Positions 1 to 12,341 of a stretch of 64,000 nt of DNA are shown in pieces. The stretch covers positions 62,001 to 126,000 of the forward strand of contig JABVXU010000099.1 in assembly GCA_013365365.1 (NCBI GenBank), written 5' to 3'. Every line of letters starts with the position of its first letter. Positions within the stretch are counted from its first letter, which is position 1. The DNA comes from Cruorifilaria tuberocauda (Eukaryota; Nematoda; Chromadorea; Rhabditida; Onchocercidae). Position numbers and translations under genes: made by a program. Below the pieces are notes generated by a model, which saw only the letters and a program-made list of their open reading frames with translations, ran no database searches and was not told the origin of the DNA.

Positions 1-1459
1 AATGAGCACGTACTCTTGTTTTCGACACTGAAAAACACTTTATTGAATAGATTTGTTATCCCTTACAACGCAGAAAATAATGATCCCTTAAAAGTCATGA
101 AGAACTTCTTCAGAAGCTCTATAATATAGAACGATTTAAATAGCGTTGTATACTAATTTGTGGAACAAGTTGTTTCTCAATGTTGTGTTTGTTTAAGAAA
201 TTTCCTCAGTGCTTTTCTCTGCAAAATGGAAACACGAAATTCTTTTTCCTGTAGACATGTATAAACACTGCACGACGTGTGGTGTGTGGTCCTCAATTAA
301 GCTTGAACTGTGCGATTGATTAAAACGAAATCGAAGTTGTTAGTTTATCGCCTTTTTCTGGGTATTTGATTTGTGGCACCATACTTATTTGATTTGTGGC
401 CCTTTTACTTCTTTTTAAAATTTATTCTCAAGAATGCAACTGGAAAGTATTCTTTCCAATTTTACATTTGTTTTCGTACTGCAATGGCTGCTAAATATTA
501 AGTTCACTAATGCGCACTCTTGCGTCAAACATAAAGGTTTTACTGAGTTTAGTTTTTTTAAAGATGAGCTTATAAGATGAATCTTGTATTCTCTTAGCTT
601 TAGTGAACAACATAAGTTCAAATACTGATAACCACGTCCATGTCTTTACAAAGCAAATAAGTCATTCTTTCATCCGGTTGTCTTCGCAATTCATCAAACT
701 GATTGTGTGAGTAAGGAATTTTTAAAGTTCACCCTTTACTGCTACAGATTTAAGTGAGTAAAGAAATGTTTTGGTGACAAAAAGAGTGTAAAAAATTTGG
801 AAGCTTTTTCTTGTATCAAAAGAATTAGTTGGGAAGATGAAAAAGTAAATTTCATGTTTGAATGTACAAAAAAGCTTTCGGAGATTTTGATTTAAGAGAT
901 AATGAAAGGAAAACTTGGATGTCCATAGAAAAGTAAGATAAAATAAAAGATGAATTATTTTTTGAAGGATTTTGGAAAATTAGAGAGGATAAAAATGAAA
1001 GGTAGTTTTATGATAAAGTAATCACTGAGAATTCCTTGTTGGCCTGATTTTCAGTAATTGTTGGTAGAAAAAAAGAAGGATGGAAGAAAATTGCCGAGCG
1101 GATATGGAGGATCGGTCGTGCAAAATCTATGTTCAAATCGAATACGACTCAATTCAGCTTGTTGTTATGTATCGATATTTCCATTTTTAGTCACTCTGAA
1201 ATGTCTCGTGGCGCTGCCGTCGTCGTACGTTAACGATGTAATAAAGAGAAGGATGGAGATGGATATGTCAATTGTGTCCCTCCATTGTTTGAGTGGAATC
1301 GCCGGGAGTTCGTAATGTCGCCACCTGTTGTCAACATTTCCTTCTTATTCTATTCTCCTTTTGCTATTTCGCACTCCTCTCTTTATAAGTGATTGCCGAG
1401 GGAATGGTCAACGACGCGACGATAGACGTCGCAATTATTGCTAACTAAAACTGTCAAGG
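1..1459. other. 5' flank, no gene recognised
   Basis: AT-rich sequence. The only long open stretch (1058-1315, plus) lacks an ATG start and resembles no protein I know. The last 150 bases, just before the dehydrogenase start, are pyrimidine-rich and could hold its promoter or a leader-splice site, but no clear motif stands out. Confidence 0.5.
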
Positions 1460-4400
1460 ATGGCGAAAATTTCCCGCAAGGAGAGATTTTACAGTAGTAT
1501 TGGAATGCTTCTTCATATCCTCTTTGTTGCTGGTCCTTTAGATTTTTGGTATTGGATTCGATCCAGCCTAAAGTCCGTTAACGGACGCACCGTTGTTATC
1601 ACAGGTGGTGCATCTGGTATCGGTAAACGATTAGCTGAATTATTTGCTATACGTTTCGGTGCCAAAGTTGCCATTTTGGATATTAATCAAGTAAGTCGTC
1701 ATTTCATAGCCTTTGAACAAACAAGAAGAATGAAATTCTTCGGTGGCGAAAATTTCTTCCCTTATCACTATCATTATTGTTATACGTATCTTAAATTAAA
1801 ATGGCAGCTGAAAAGGTGTCGCTCGAATAAGTTCGTTTTTATGAAATTTCTAACTGATATGGTATTGGTAGAAGTTCTGACGTAATGACTTGCCCGTAGC
1901 TGATACTCCAGTTATTGCTTTGAGTAAAATCGGAGGTACCAATAAATGGAACCATATTTTTTCTTTAAATCGTCACTAAGTGCTTTTGTATTTTTTAATT
2001 CCAAAAAAAGAATCATCGGAGCTGTCACTGCAGGTAGCATATCCTTACCGACATACTCTTAGCAAGCTCAATTTAGCCTAATTCATACCGGACATATTGC
2101 TCTCTTGAGGCTAACATCGAGCTGTCCTTTCGTTTTGATTTCTCATCAGTTCTCATCTCATCACTTCTCATCAGTTATCATTTCTATTCTTATTTTTAAC
2201 TTCCCTTCTATCAGCGATTTATTACAATTCTTATAAATAAATCCCTTAACTCAGCTAAAATTACTATGAAACTTGCGAAAAAGAAATCTGAATTGAATGT
2301 GCGAGTTTATTGCAGGATGGTGCGCAGGAAACAGTGGACAATATCATTGAGAGCGGCGGCTTTGCACAATGCTGGAAATGTGATATAAGCCAGGTGGAGG
2401 AGGTGAACGAATGCGCCCGACAAATTAGTTTCGCATTTGGTATGGTCTTTTCTACTTTCTTTCCTTTTATTTCAGTTTTTATTCTCTTAGCAGAGGAATA
2501 TCAGACGGAAAGAGGATGTTTTAAATATTTGGTAATCGCAAGAAGCAGGAGGGGTGCAGTTATTAAAGGAAACAATCCATGTAATGTAAAGCGTGGAAAG
2601 AACAGTAGATTGAACGGCAATTTTAGCAAAAAAATTCCAATAAATTTCAGGAAATGTTGATATTATAATCTGTAATGCAGCTATTTTATATATCGGAGGG
2701 ATTTTGGATTTAACAACGTCTCAACTCCAGAAATCGCTTGATGTTAATGTTATGGGAACGATCAATGTTTGTTTATAGACTTTGGAATTCGGGGATTTTT
2801 TTTTTCCTTCGAATTTCCCAATGAAAAGTTTATTTATTTGAACAGAAGTACTTTCGATTTAGGGAGGTGCAATAATTGAAATTGCTACTCATCTGCGCAA
2901 GAATTTAAACTATAATAATTCATTTAAAGAAAAGTTATAACGAATGGAGTTTTCATTGATGTAGAAAACATAAATGGGTTAAAATAAAAAATTGCTCAAC
3001 AAGCAAGACACTCGTTCCATTGAATGTTCGAACAATTTTGATGTTTAGTACTCCCAGTTTGCATGCTTAATTTACTTATTGTTAGCAATACACAAGCTAC
3101 AAATACTAATAAATAAATTAGAAACAATAAATTTGAATTTATAGTTCGATTTGATCAGTCTTTTTAAGTTCGAATAGAAACACAGTGAAGAAAAAGGGAA
3201 GAAGGAAATGAAGTCTAATAATTGATCATATCAGATTCTTATTAGTACGAAATGCATCTTTACAGACAATTCGAGCATTTCTTCGCTCAATGGAACAACG
3301 AAATGAAGGACAAATAGTTGCGATCTCGTCAATCGCTGGTTTCTGCGGTGAAACTAATGGTATTGCATACTGGTTAGTGTTTGTATTTAAAGCACTTGCG
3401 AAATGCATATAAAGCATAAGTTTTAACCCAGAGAGATCTCATACGGGAAATGCTAAACCAATTTTTAGATATTATATAAAACGTTCAAATAGTTAGCTTC
3501 TTTTTTCGATTAAATCGCAGTTGTTTATCATCATTATCTCAGAACGATTCAGACTTCATTCATTCAAATATGTACATACTTAGGTGCTTTACCAAAGGAA
3601 ATTTATTATTAGCAAAATCATCTCAATGAAGGATTCAATTCCTCTTACTGCCTTACGTTTCATTCCGTTTGCAGCAGTACAAAATTTGCCGTTAGAGGTG
3701 TAATGCAATGCCTGGAAATGGAAATGAGGGACAGAGGCCTGAACGGTATACGATGCACAACGGTGTGTCCGTATTTCACACGAACACCAATGATTCTGAA
3801 TTTGCGAATGAGGCCGACATCCATGCAAGCTTATTTTTCCTTACATCAGATTTAATAATAGTTAGTTGAAGAACAGCTGCTACGCTATTTACATTGCTGA
3901 TTACCCTTATTTCTACACTAAATTTCTTTTAAAATAGTTTCTCCTATCATCATATGATCAGAGAATAATGAAAGGACTAAAGGATGACAGGAGATAAATG
4001 TGTTGATACATTGCAGATGGTTGCCATTTATGTCGGTTGATCGTTGTGCATGTGAAATTGCAGATGCTATCTTGAGAGAAAAAAACATCGCATTCGTACC
4101 ACATTATGTTAGCATCATTGCACAGTTGAAAGGGTAAATGTTCGAATTTGTTCTTCAGTCAAATAATTTGTTATAGTTTTATGGAAGAGTCTCTTTTTGT
4201 TGAATCGGCAGATTTTAGTAAACTTAATGATGGCAATGATGATACCTTTGAGCCATAATAAAGAAGGAAAATTAAGGAAACAAGAAATAAAAGAAAAACA
4301 GTCAGTCGTTCTGCATTGTATCGCGATGAGATCTTGATAACTGTAGCTACGCGAATAGGGCAGGAAAAAAGGATGAAAACAGCCCTTCAGTTTCAACACT

Positions 4401-4799
4401 CTGAATTATCAGAAATTAACCGTTCTTGGGATGAATGGTAGTCTCATTTCGACATGAACTAAACTTATGTTTACATAGAATTATATGTTCATTTTCATCA
4501 AGTCACATTTTTTTTTCAGACTACTATCTGAACGTGTGGAAAATGCCTGTCGAGAATATCTAAATTGTCGCTATGAACCACTAAAGGATGAAGAAATGGA
4601 AAAGAAAGAGATAACAATTGCGAAGAAAACAGATTACTTTAAAGAGCTGGACGTTGGCAAGAAATATATGCTGCTTACCGTTTATCTCATACTAACGGTA
4701 ATTTTTTCAGATTCGTATAGACGTATTGCCATTAAGGTGAAAATTTACCTGGACATTTTATTTTTATTTTCCATTACATCACTTAAAGAAGTGAATTAA
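1460..4799 (+). CDS. Short-chain dehydrogenase/reductase, retinol/epidermal type (SDR16C-like), membrane anchored
   Basis: NAD(P)-dependent oxidoreductase of the classical SDR family, closest in layout to RDH10/SDR16C enzymes that act on retinoids or other lipids at the ER or lipid droplet. Exons: 1460-1690, 2316-2439, 2651-2766, 3266-3372, 3675-3824, 4017-4133, 4520-4799; all phases agree, giving 374 aa. A hydrophobic N-terminal segment (about residues 14-33) is followed by the cofactor motif TGGASGIG (48-55), a structural NAA (127-129, usually NAG), catalytic Ser179 and the YCSTK active site (Tyr192, Lys196) 13 residues later. The intron after exon 5 uses a GC donor. The C-terminus is less sure: a GT at 4737 could join to 4875 and end at 4907, but two AATAAA signals at 4811 and 4824 favour the stop at 4799. 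Substrate cannot be read from sequence. Confidence 0.88.
3823..3830 (+). other. GC-AG intron donor in the dehydrogenase gene
   Basis: Exon 5 must end at 3824 for the frame to continue at 4017. The intron then begins GCAAGC, a known minor donor form, and no GT nearby keeps the frame. Confidence 0.75.
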
Positions 4800-4810
4800 T
4801 CATTGAATTC

Positions 4811-4829
4811 AATAAATCAATGAAATAAA
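4811..4829 (+). other. Tandem polyadenylation signals after the dehydrogenase
   Basis: AATAAA occurs at 4811-4816 and again at 4824-4829, 12 and 25 bases after the proposed stop codon. Confidence 0.55.
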
Positions 4830-6109
4830 CAGGAGAACACAGTTCGTGTTTTCTTCTCTTTTTTGTTCCTGCAGTCAACGCACGTTAATTTTAGATCGGC
4901 TACCTGATGATGCAAGGTGCCTTGCAAAATGTGCTGCAAGCATTGCTACTCTTCATCACTTTATCGAATCTAGTGCTGGCAGTTTGTGGATTGTATGTTT
5001 GCGATCAATTGCAATTTTCGTTTCCTTGTAAATTTCGGTGGTTCATGCAAATTTTCTGTTTTGGTTCTATTTCTTTTATGCAACTTTGTCGTTTTCAATC
5101 GGGCAATAGAAATGGTTGTATCGAATGAAAGAACTTTCTTTTATGATTATTCATTAACTCCTACTTGCTTTTTACTTCTTACAAATTAGAATATTCTTGG
5201 AGAACGATCTAAGTCTACAGACTAAATTATAAATTGAATTTTTGACAAAAATCATCTCAAACTATATTGAATATATTTTAATTAAGTTTACGTTAACTAG
5301 AAAGGAGAATATTCGTTAATTAGTTTAGTGATTTAAATATTATCGCTCTGCGAAAATTAATAATAAACTGAAGTCAGCTAAAAGAATGACTCGATTCGAT
5401 CTGTTGATCTGAAAAGATTTTCTATTATCTAATTGATCACCTCCGTGTACTTTTACTTTCTGAGGAAAACATGCGTTGAAATCACCATTCCATTTTCACT
5501 CTATTGTAGTAACATATATGCTCCAAGGCGTTCTATTTGCAACCTCTAAGAAAATAAGAATCGTGCACCACTCATTTCCTATTGTTGTTGATATAAAACT
5601 TTGCAATGAAAATTTAGCTACAGCATTTGTTGAAGAAAAAAACCGTTAATTGCAGTCAGTGACTGTTTCTTATCTATTGTTCGTTAAGTATCGAGCATGA
5701 AACGAGAGTGGTGATCGTCTGATTTGGACCATTGTAACTGCTAATAAGGAATTGGGAAGAATTCCCTCATCGTCATGAATACGCGGAATTTATTTGCTAT
5801 GCTTGAATAAGAGTAAGAAGCAGAGAGCGTCAAGGAATATATTTAATCATATGCATTCCAATCAAGGGGCGTCAAAATTGCAGATATCTTAGCTTTATAC
5901 CTCATCCAATCAATGTTGCTCACTGCCATGTAAGCATTCATCGCTCTGCTAAGCATAATTTGATAAAGAGGCATTTATTATTGGATATGAATATTCCTAG
6001 TCATTTATAGATTTCTTCGAAACTTTTCAAAAATCTTTTTAAAAATGCCTGATGGTGCAATTTTGTGGGTTTGACAAGACAATTCTTGAATTTCAAATTT
6101 CGACAAGCA
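4830..6109. other. Intergenic, with an ambiguous open segment at 4875-5130
   Basis: A good acceptor ends at 4874 and two overlapping plus frames stay open after it. One reads a hydrophobic stretch from an ATG at 4907, the other a less hydrophobic one to 5031. Neither resembles a known protein and no matching partner exon was found. The rest (5200-6100) is AT-rich with nothing recognised. Confidence 0.4.
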
Positions 6110-6874
6110 ATGGATGCTTTCTTCAGGTCACCACATCTAATCTGGTGGATTCTTGTACCAACTGCCCTTTTGATCAATTTTGTGAGCTTTTTTGATCAAT
6201 TTCATGAACTTTCCATTACATTAATGAGAATCCTGCTTTTATTTTTTTTCAGCGTAAAGTCAATTCCTTTCAACTGATTATCCTACATCTTAGTATCAAA
6301 CTTTACCATTACTATTTTTTGATATCTATTGGCTGACTAGAGGAAACATTGACCGAAAACAAATAGAGGAAATTCGTCCCTTTTCACTAAATCATTGGTA
6401 TTCAAATATTAGGAGCCATTAGATGCTTGAAAAATAATAATATTGAATAAAGCTAGAAAATGATCAAAAAGCACTAATCAAAAGACTTGTTTTACTTTTG
6501 CTAATTCCACTTATGAATATTCAATCTATACGAAATATTTTCTAAATTTTCATACTAATCTATGGTCTTGATCGTCACCCCGTTAAAACACTAATTTTTA
6601 GATGACGTGGCATGATCCACATTGGTTTCATCAATTCGGCATATCGGGAAAATTTCTGGAACTTCTGGGCGTACGTTTTCCGTTATTCTTCAAAGCAACC
6701 AACTTGTTCGCACTGATAATGCATTCAGGGGAATCGCTATATTCTCTAAAATTGTGCGATTTGCTGCATATATCACGAAATAATACGTTGAAATGGATGT
6801 TGCAAACATTTATTCTTGGCTATCCATCACTGCGAATACTCCTCAATCGGAATATAGCGAGTCGGAATCGATGA
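6110..6874 (+). CDS. TMEM254-like small multi-pass membrane protein
   Basis: Two exons, 6110-6181 and 6602-6874, joined in phase 0, give 114 aa against about 123 aa for vertebrate TMEM254 (C10orf57). The second exon carries the family's recognisable core: MHSGESLYSLKLC followed by LKWMLQTFILGYPSLRIL, which lines up with the HVGESLYAIVLC and LLWFLQTFFFGIASLTIL segments of the human protein. About three hydrophobic segments are visible (near residues 8-24, 52-66 and 85-104), so it is an integral membrane protein. The function of the family is not established. The start is the first ATG in the open frame; the exact transcript start upstream is not clear. An AATAAA lies 137 bases past the stop. 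It sits on the same strand as the genes on both sides but more than 1 kb from each. Confidence 0.75.
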
Positions 6875-8115
6875 TAAGTGATGATTGTGATTGATGAAAT
6901 TAGAAGTATCTTTCGAATTTTCTTTAAGGTAGATTATAAAGAAATGATTTGTTGATGTCTACCGCCTGTTTAGAGTTTAATGAAATTCGTGAATTTTCAA
7001 AAATTTAAAAAATAAAGTAACAAGGGAAGAAAATCAAGGAAGCCTAGCATCTGTTTCTTCCTCTAAAAATTTCCATCAAAAGTTTATGCCGTGAACTTTT
7101 TTGAATTCGGGATTTACTGATAAATAATTTATTTAACTTTGACTGAATACCATCGAATTATATAGCTGTTGAGTGAAAATTGAGCTCTTTGCTGGCCGTA
7201 CAAGCAACGTCAATGCTTTATTTGGTACTGCTAGTAACAACAATTAATTAAGAAAGGTAATCTTGTTGCATCTGGTAGGATATCGTCCTTCTCCTATCAT
7301 AAAAAGAGAGAGCACAAAGAAACTCTTGAACAGTAATAAACCGATGTAGCACAAAGATTAAAGGTTATGAGTTAAATACATGGTATCCTCATGGTATGCG
7401 TTATGAGTTAAAGGTTAAAGGTCAGAATAATATTTTTAAAATAAACAGAATGAAAATAGGGATATTTTTTTTTCTAAAACAAATTAAATATAACAACCGG
7501 ATTAATCACTTTCTGATAAAGAAAAATCACTTTCGTGATAAGAAAAGACTATTAGCTCAAAGCAATAGGTCCTGCCTGATAGCGAACTGTACATGCGTCA
7601 GGAACTACTGCTATTATGTGACCTATTAAATACATATGCTGTGTTCTAGTCGATCCTCCACTAACTTTTTAATTACTATATTTCAATACTAAAATTTCTA
7701 GTTCCTGGTATTGCTAAACTGGATTAGCATGCAATTTTTGGCTTAGTGCTAACAAAAACAATATAATCACGAGACTCCAGTCCCAACTATCCCGCAAGGC
7801 AGTTTATTCCTGAACGTGCAATGTATAAATAGTTAGGTCCGTACTCAGGTTGCTAATAAATCATTGTACAGATAGGTCGCGCCATTTGCCTTGTTTTCTG
7901 TGAGTTCCGCATAACTGGTCCACCGGTAGTCGTTATCCATGGATTTTAAGAATCTCTGATTAGAAGTACTTATAAGTAAAATATAGATGTTAATTAGACG
8001 TATAACAGTGTTGTATATGTTGGATATTTACGTTATTGTCAGCCATATCGTTTAGGTTCTCTTAAATGTAACAATCTTTCCTGATTTCTGGACGTTTTTT
8101 CTCATATTTTGGAAA
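6875..8115. other. 3' UTR of the TMEM254-like gene and intergenic sequence
   Basis: AATAAA at 7011-7016 is a likely polyadenylation signal. An imperfect direct repeat 'ggttatgagttaaa' / 'cgttatgagttaaagg' lies at about 7364-7420. A possible leader-splice acceptor (TCGTTTAG, ending 8055) precedes the FAM32A start. No coding exon seen. Confidence 0.5.
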
Positions 8116-9181
8116 ATGAATCGTGATGTCAATAGTAACGCAAATGATCCATACAAGGAAGTGATTCGAGGTGGCTTGAAATTGAAAAAAGGCAAATCAA
8201 AATTTAAGAAAAAAGTAAATTTTGTGTTTAAAAATCCATAAAGTGGCGATGACATATTGCGGTACTCTTTTAAAGGGTACTTTATCAGAATGTACTTTCG
8301 CAAAATGCTTCTGTTTGTGAACTAATGTTCGTGAAGTGATATTGAAAAGGTGTGGAGGTGCTGTCACTTCCCACAAAACAGTGCTGTAGAAAAGCTTACT
8401 GTAACCTTTTATTTAATATCAAATCCAAATATTATCATATTTTTATTACCGAATTTAGTTCATAAAATTAGATTACTGTTGGAGTTTTGTGCATCATCTC
8501 TTCCCGAAATAAAATGATTGAAGTAAGGAATGAAGTCTTTTGGCGAACATTCCCATAGTGCGAAACGTAAAAGAAGATAAATATGTTTACACGTCTAATT
8601 TATGTATTTTGTTCTAAAGATTTGAGAAAAAGGGAAAATAGTGATCCTGTTTTAAATTATATTTTTCAGAAGAAAGAAAATGTTGACTTAAAAAGCATTG
8701 ACATAACTATCCATAAAGATATCGATGCGGCAGTTACATATAAGACACCGGCGGAAATAGCATTTGAGAAGCGACAGTTGCAAAATCAGGCGAGAATTGT
8801 GTTTTCATAATTTATTCAGCTTTTTTCAAGTTTTTCGTCTGAGCACTGTCTTCATCATGTAATTATGATATTCATGTGGTTGTTGTTTGATAGAGAGTAC
8901 ATTAAGAAAACGTATCTTAACAGATTTGCAGTTTTACAGCTTATGATCTCATGATTATTTCATTTTATGATTATTTGCAATTATTCTGCTAAAACTTTTC
9001 TCTCTGTTAAAGAAGAATAATTATGAGCGCTTTGGAAATTATACTGTTTATATTTTTGCAGTTCGAACGGTTGGCGAAAAAAGCGGCTGTAAGTCATCGT
9101 GAAAAAGTTGAAAAGTTCAATCAACAGATGAGCGAATTAACCGAATTCAACGATATACCAAAAGTTTCATGGACGAAGTGA
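8116..9181 (+). CDS. fam32a: FAM32A family nuclear protein
   Basis: Three exons, 8116-8214, 8670-8789 and 9062-9181, all joined in phase 0, give 112 aa, the same length as human FAM32A. The N-terminal GGLKLKKGKSKFKKK is the conserved lysine-rich segment. The middle carries YKTPAEIAFEKRQ and the C-terminus DIPKVSWTK, both family signatures at the expected places. FAM32A is a small nuclear protein; in humans it is found in the catalytic spliceosome, where its C-terminal tail reaches the active site and helps exon ligation. The second intron must begin with GC (CAG|GCGAGA): joining at 8789 gives an ungapped match to the family, whereas the nearest GT would insert three residues. The next gene, UVRAG-like, begins 652 bases downstream on the same strand. 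Confidence 0.92.
8788..8795 (+). other. GC-AG intron donor in FAM32A
   Basis: Exon 2 ends CAG at 8789 and the intron starts GCGAGA. This is the second GC donor in the first 9 kb of the window. Confidence 0.7.
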
Positions 9182-9833
9182 TCACAGGTTGTGTGACAAA
9201 TCCATAGAACTAATTTTTAAAGTGTTTATTTCAGTGTCTTGTCGATTTACGATGTTTTTTAAGTTTTTCATTAAACACAGTGGTAAATAATCTCCTTTCT
9301 GCTAGTATATAATTTACAACTGTTTTGAATAGTTGTATATAACATTTCTCTGATTGTTTATGTCATTTCCAATCCATTTATTGTTTATAGTGTGGTAATC
9401 TTCTGGATAATTACTGCTTCTAATTTTGTATTTGATATTTTGGCTTCTTCGAATTAGTAAATGAATTGAAGTGTGAATTTTATGCACCAACCATAACTGG
9501 AAATCCACGATAGTTATTTGAAATTATTCAGAATCGTTAGAATGCAAAATCATAGTTCAAGAGTTTATGTCTTCATTTATCTAATTATTTGATGTATATA
9601 ACGCGTGAAACAGCAAAGCATGGTTACTGTCGAGTTTTTCCCCATTAATTAGAATAAATGTGATAGAATGTCGAGAGTATCTCATGATAACATCCTATAA
9701 TTTGATTAACTTTATTTAATATCACGACAATCCGCATATTTAAACTGTAAGTTTCGGGGGTTCAGTAATGGCAATGTATTTTTTAGATTAAAGAGAAGAG
9801 GGAAATTTCAAATAGTTCCTTTGTGGGTATAAA
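9182..9833 (+). promoter_or_regulatory. FAM32A-UVRAG spacer with likely leader-splice acceptor
   Basis: The 652-base spacer ends with a strong acceptor, TATTTTTTAG (ending 9786), with no donor-bearing exon before it, 48 bases upstream of the UVRAG start codon. That is what a trans-splice site looks like. Nothing coding is seen in the spacer. Confidence 0.45.
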
Positions 9834-12341
9834 ATGAGCCAGCCATCTGAGAGTGTTGAAGTGATTGCTGGAAGAAACGAAAATGAACCATCAACTTCAT
9901 GCGTTGTAAAGGACAAACTTGTTCCATCCTATACATATAGCGGTTGGAAAAGGTATTAGATTAAATTGATTTAAATTTAAGCTAACATGTACAGCTTTCA
10001 TGCTTAAGGATTATAATGATATTTGGATATTTGGAATGAAACATCAAAAGATTATAGTGAAATGCAAATGTTTGTTTTTTAGGTTACGTGATGTCTGTCG
10101 TGCATTGCGAGAAATGCAGGAAATAGCATTGACCCAAAGAGAAAAATTGGATGTATTGTTGGCAAATGAGAAAGAACATCGTGAGCTGGTTAGAATTTCT
10201 TATTCTTACGAAATCGGCAAGCCAAGTTTTGTTATAAAAATACTTATCTTTGAAATGTTATTTAAGGCCGAACAAGTACAGTGCGAGAAAGTTGAACTGC
10301 AAGCATTGCGAGATTATGTGGAAAGACAAAAGTGTCGTATAATGACATGTCGCATGAAGTTGATTCATTTTAATGACGAGAAATTTCAGAAAGGTGACTA
10401 ATTTTTAATATGATTGTTCGTATTGCATGATCTTTATGAAATTAAGCTTTTTCGCTTATAACTCACCTCAGTGATATAAGCGTGATTACAATCATTTAGT
10501 GTGACGAACGGATCGCAAATTCGGGATCACGCTTTTGAATCATAATTTTTTAATCGTCAGTTCATTTACTTCCAATAATAACTTATCGTAGCTTCGCCTA
10601 ATGGATCAATTTGAAAATAACACTTATAGTGAATAACAGATATTTTTTGTTACTTTTGTTTGAACACGATTACTCTTCGATTATTTATATATTCGTACTG
10701 AAAAATTTGCAGTAAGTCTTAAGCAGTATGCTGTTACAGATAAGATGACTAGCAAACGATCAGACGAAGTTATAAAAATGCAAGAAGATTTGCTAAAGCG
10801 GAAAGCTGCGCTTTCTTTGGCAAAGTATAATTCTTGTGAATTATTTTTATGAATAAAGACTTCAATTTTAGATAAAAGGCTCAGTAGCTCTATTTGATCC
10901 TTGAAAACTATTTTATTAATTGATGAAATAAATTTAATATAAAGGGAATGAATTGAATATATTTGACTGATATACTTACATTGTTCATAACTTAGATTTC
11001 ATATTTTAAAGCTTTCACGAAGTCATTTAATGTTGTTCATTAGAGATAATTTGCTCTTGATCGCTTCACATTTGGCATGGCGTCGAAGGAAGATGGTTCA
11101 TGATCTGATGCATATTTATGTTATCAATTTAAATACATCACCAGAAGCACGTTTGATCCCTTCATCTTGTACTTGTCATTCGATAGCATGCATTACTGGT
11201 CTTCATCTTCCAGATGCTTTATCTTTTCCTGGTTAGCTTTTTAACTTTATATTAGAGTATGCTAATAATTTTATGGGAAAATTTGGTGCAAGTTAATTTA
11301 ATTTGTTAGAATTTTTTCTGAAATACTGAACAATTACGGTCGTCATGGCTTCTTATTTCCAGGACATTCCGATATAGAAATAAGTGCTGCTATAGGATAT
11401 GTTGTTCAAGCGTTGTCGTTACTTTCTCGAATATATAATTTCCCTTATCAATATAGCATGTTTTTCTTCGGATCAAAATCAACAATAAAAGATCCAATAC
11501 TTGAGGAGACGTAAGTGTTTGTATTAATTTTCTAATTAATTATTAAGAATTGAATTATTAAGAATTAAGAAAATTAAGAATTTTTTGGTCACCTACCGTC
11601 TGTACGTACTTTTCATACATTTTTAATAAAAAAAACTTTAAAACGAAGGTTTTAATGCAGTCTATTAAAAATGTTCATATATTTAGATATCCTCTGTATG
11701 GTATAACACGAAATCGTGAAAAATTTGAAGAGGGAATGTTGCTATTAAATAAAAATATATCACAGCTTCGATGGTCATTCGGTATAACTACAAAAAAAGT
11801 GGGAAGAACTTTATCGAATTTACAAGATTTATTACTTCGTATTGTTAGCGAAAGGTAATTTAAAAAAAAAGAATCCAAATTGATGTCTGTAAAATGAATA
11901 ATTGATTTGGAACGAATTTGGATGAAAATCGGGATAATTGTTATCGCAATGATTTTGTTAGTTAAGAACTAATTAATATAAGTTGCATATGATGAAAAGA
12001 TCTCTGGTAATTGTATTGAGGGTAGAAAATGCTGATTAGTTATCTTTTGTTCACATTTTAGGTATGACACTTCTTTGGATTCAGCCTTTCAGAGACTATC
12101 AGATAACTCCAAGAATGTTGGAAATGTAGATATAAGTTCGCCTAAATGTATGAAGCGAAGCAATAAGTTTAGTCAAAAAAGCAAATCATCGATAATGGAT
12201 CCTTCAAATCTTTACAGGTCCGAAATCTACATTGTTAGCAGTAGGTACTCTTTTTTCATTGTATATAGACTCTTTGCAACATTTGATGGTAAATTTGAAA
12301 TTGGAGCGGAAAACAGAAATTCCTCACACTATTTGTTATAA
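9834..12341 (+). CDS. uvrag: UVRAG-like protein, Vps34 PI3-kinase complex II subunit (Vps38/Atg14 family)
   Basis: Partner of Beclin-1/Atg6 and Vps34 that makes PI3P on endosomes, and a factor in autophagosome and endosome maturation. Exons: 9834-9952, 10083-10188, 10267-10393, 10713-10824, 11044-11231, 11363-11510, 11687-11854, and a last exon from 12062. The first 155 residues or so are charged coiled coil. The second half carries the family core: GLHLPDALSFPG, an IGYVVQALSLLSRIYN helix, FFGSKSTIKDP (about 250-260) and FEEGMLLLNKNISQLRW. No N-terminal C2 domain was found, so the protein is shorter than human UVRAG (699 aa). The 3' end is uncertain. Read straight on, the frame stops at 12341 (415 aa). 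Splicing 12147 to 12218 would instead shift to another open frame ending at 12495 (443 aa). The first ATG follows a leader-splice-like acceptor. Confidence 0.82.
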
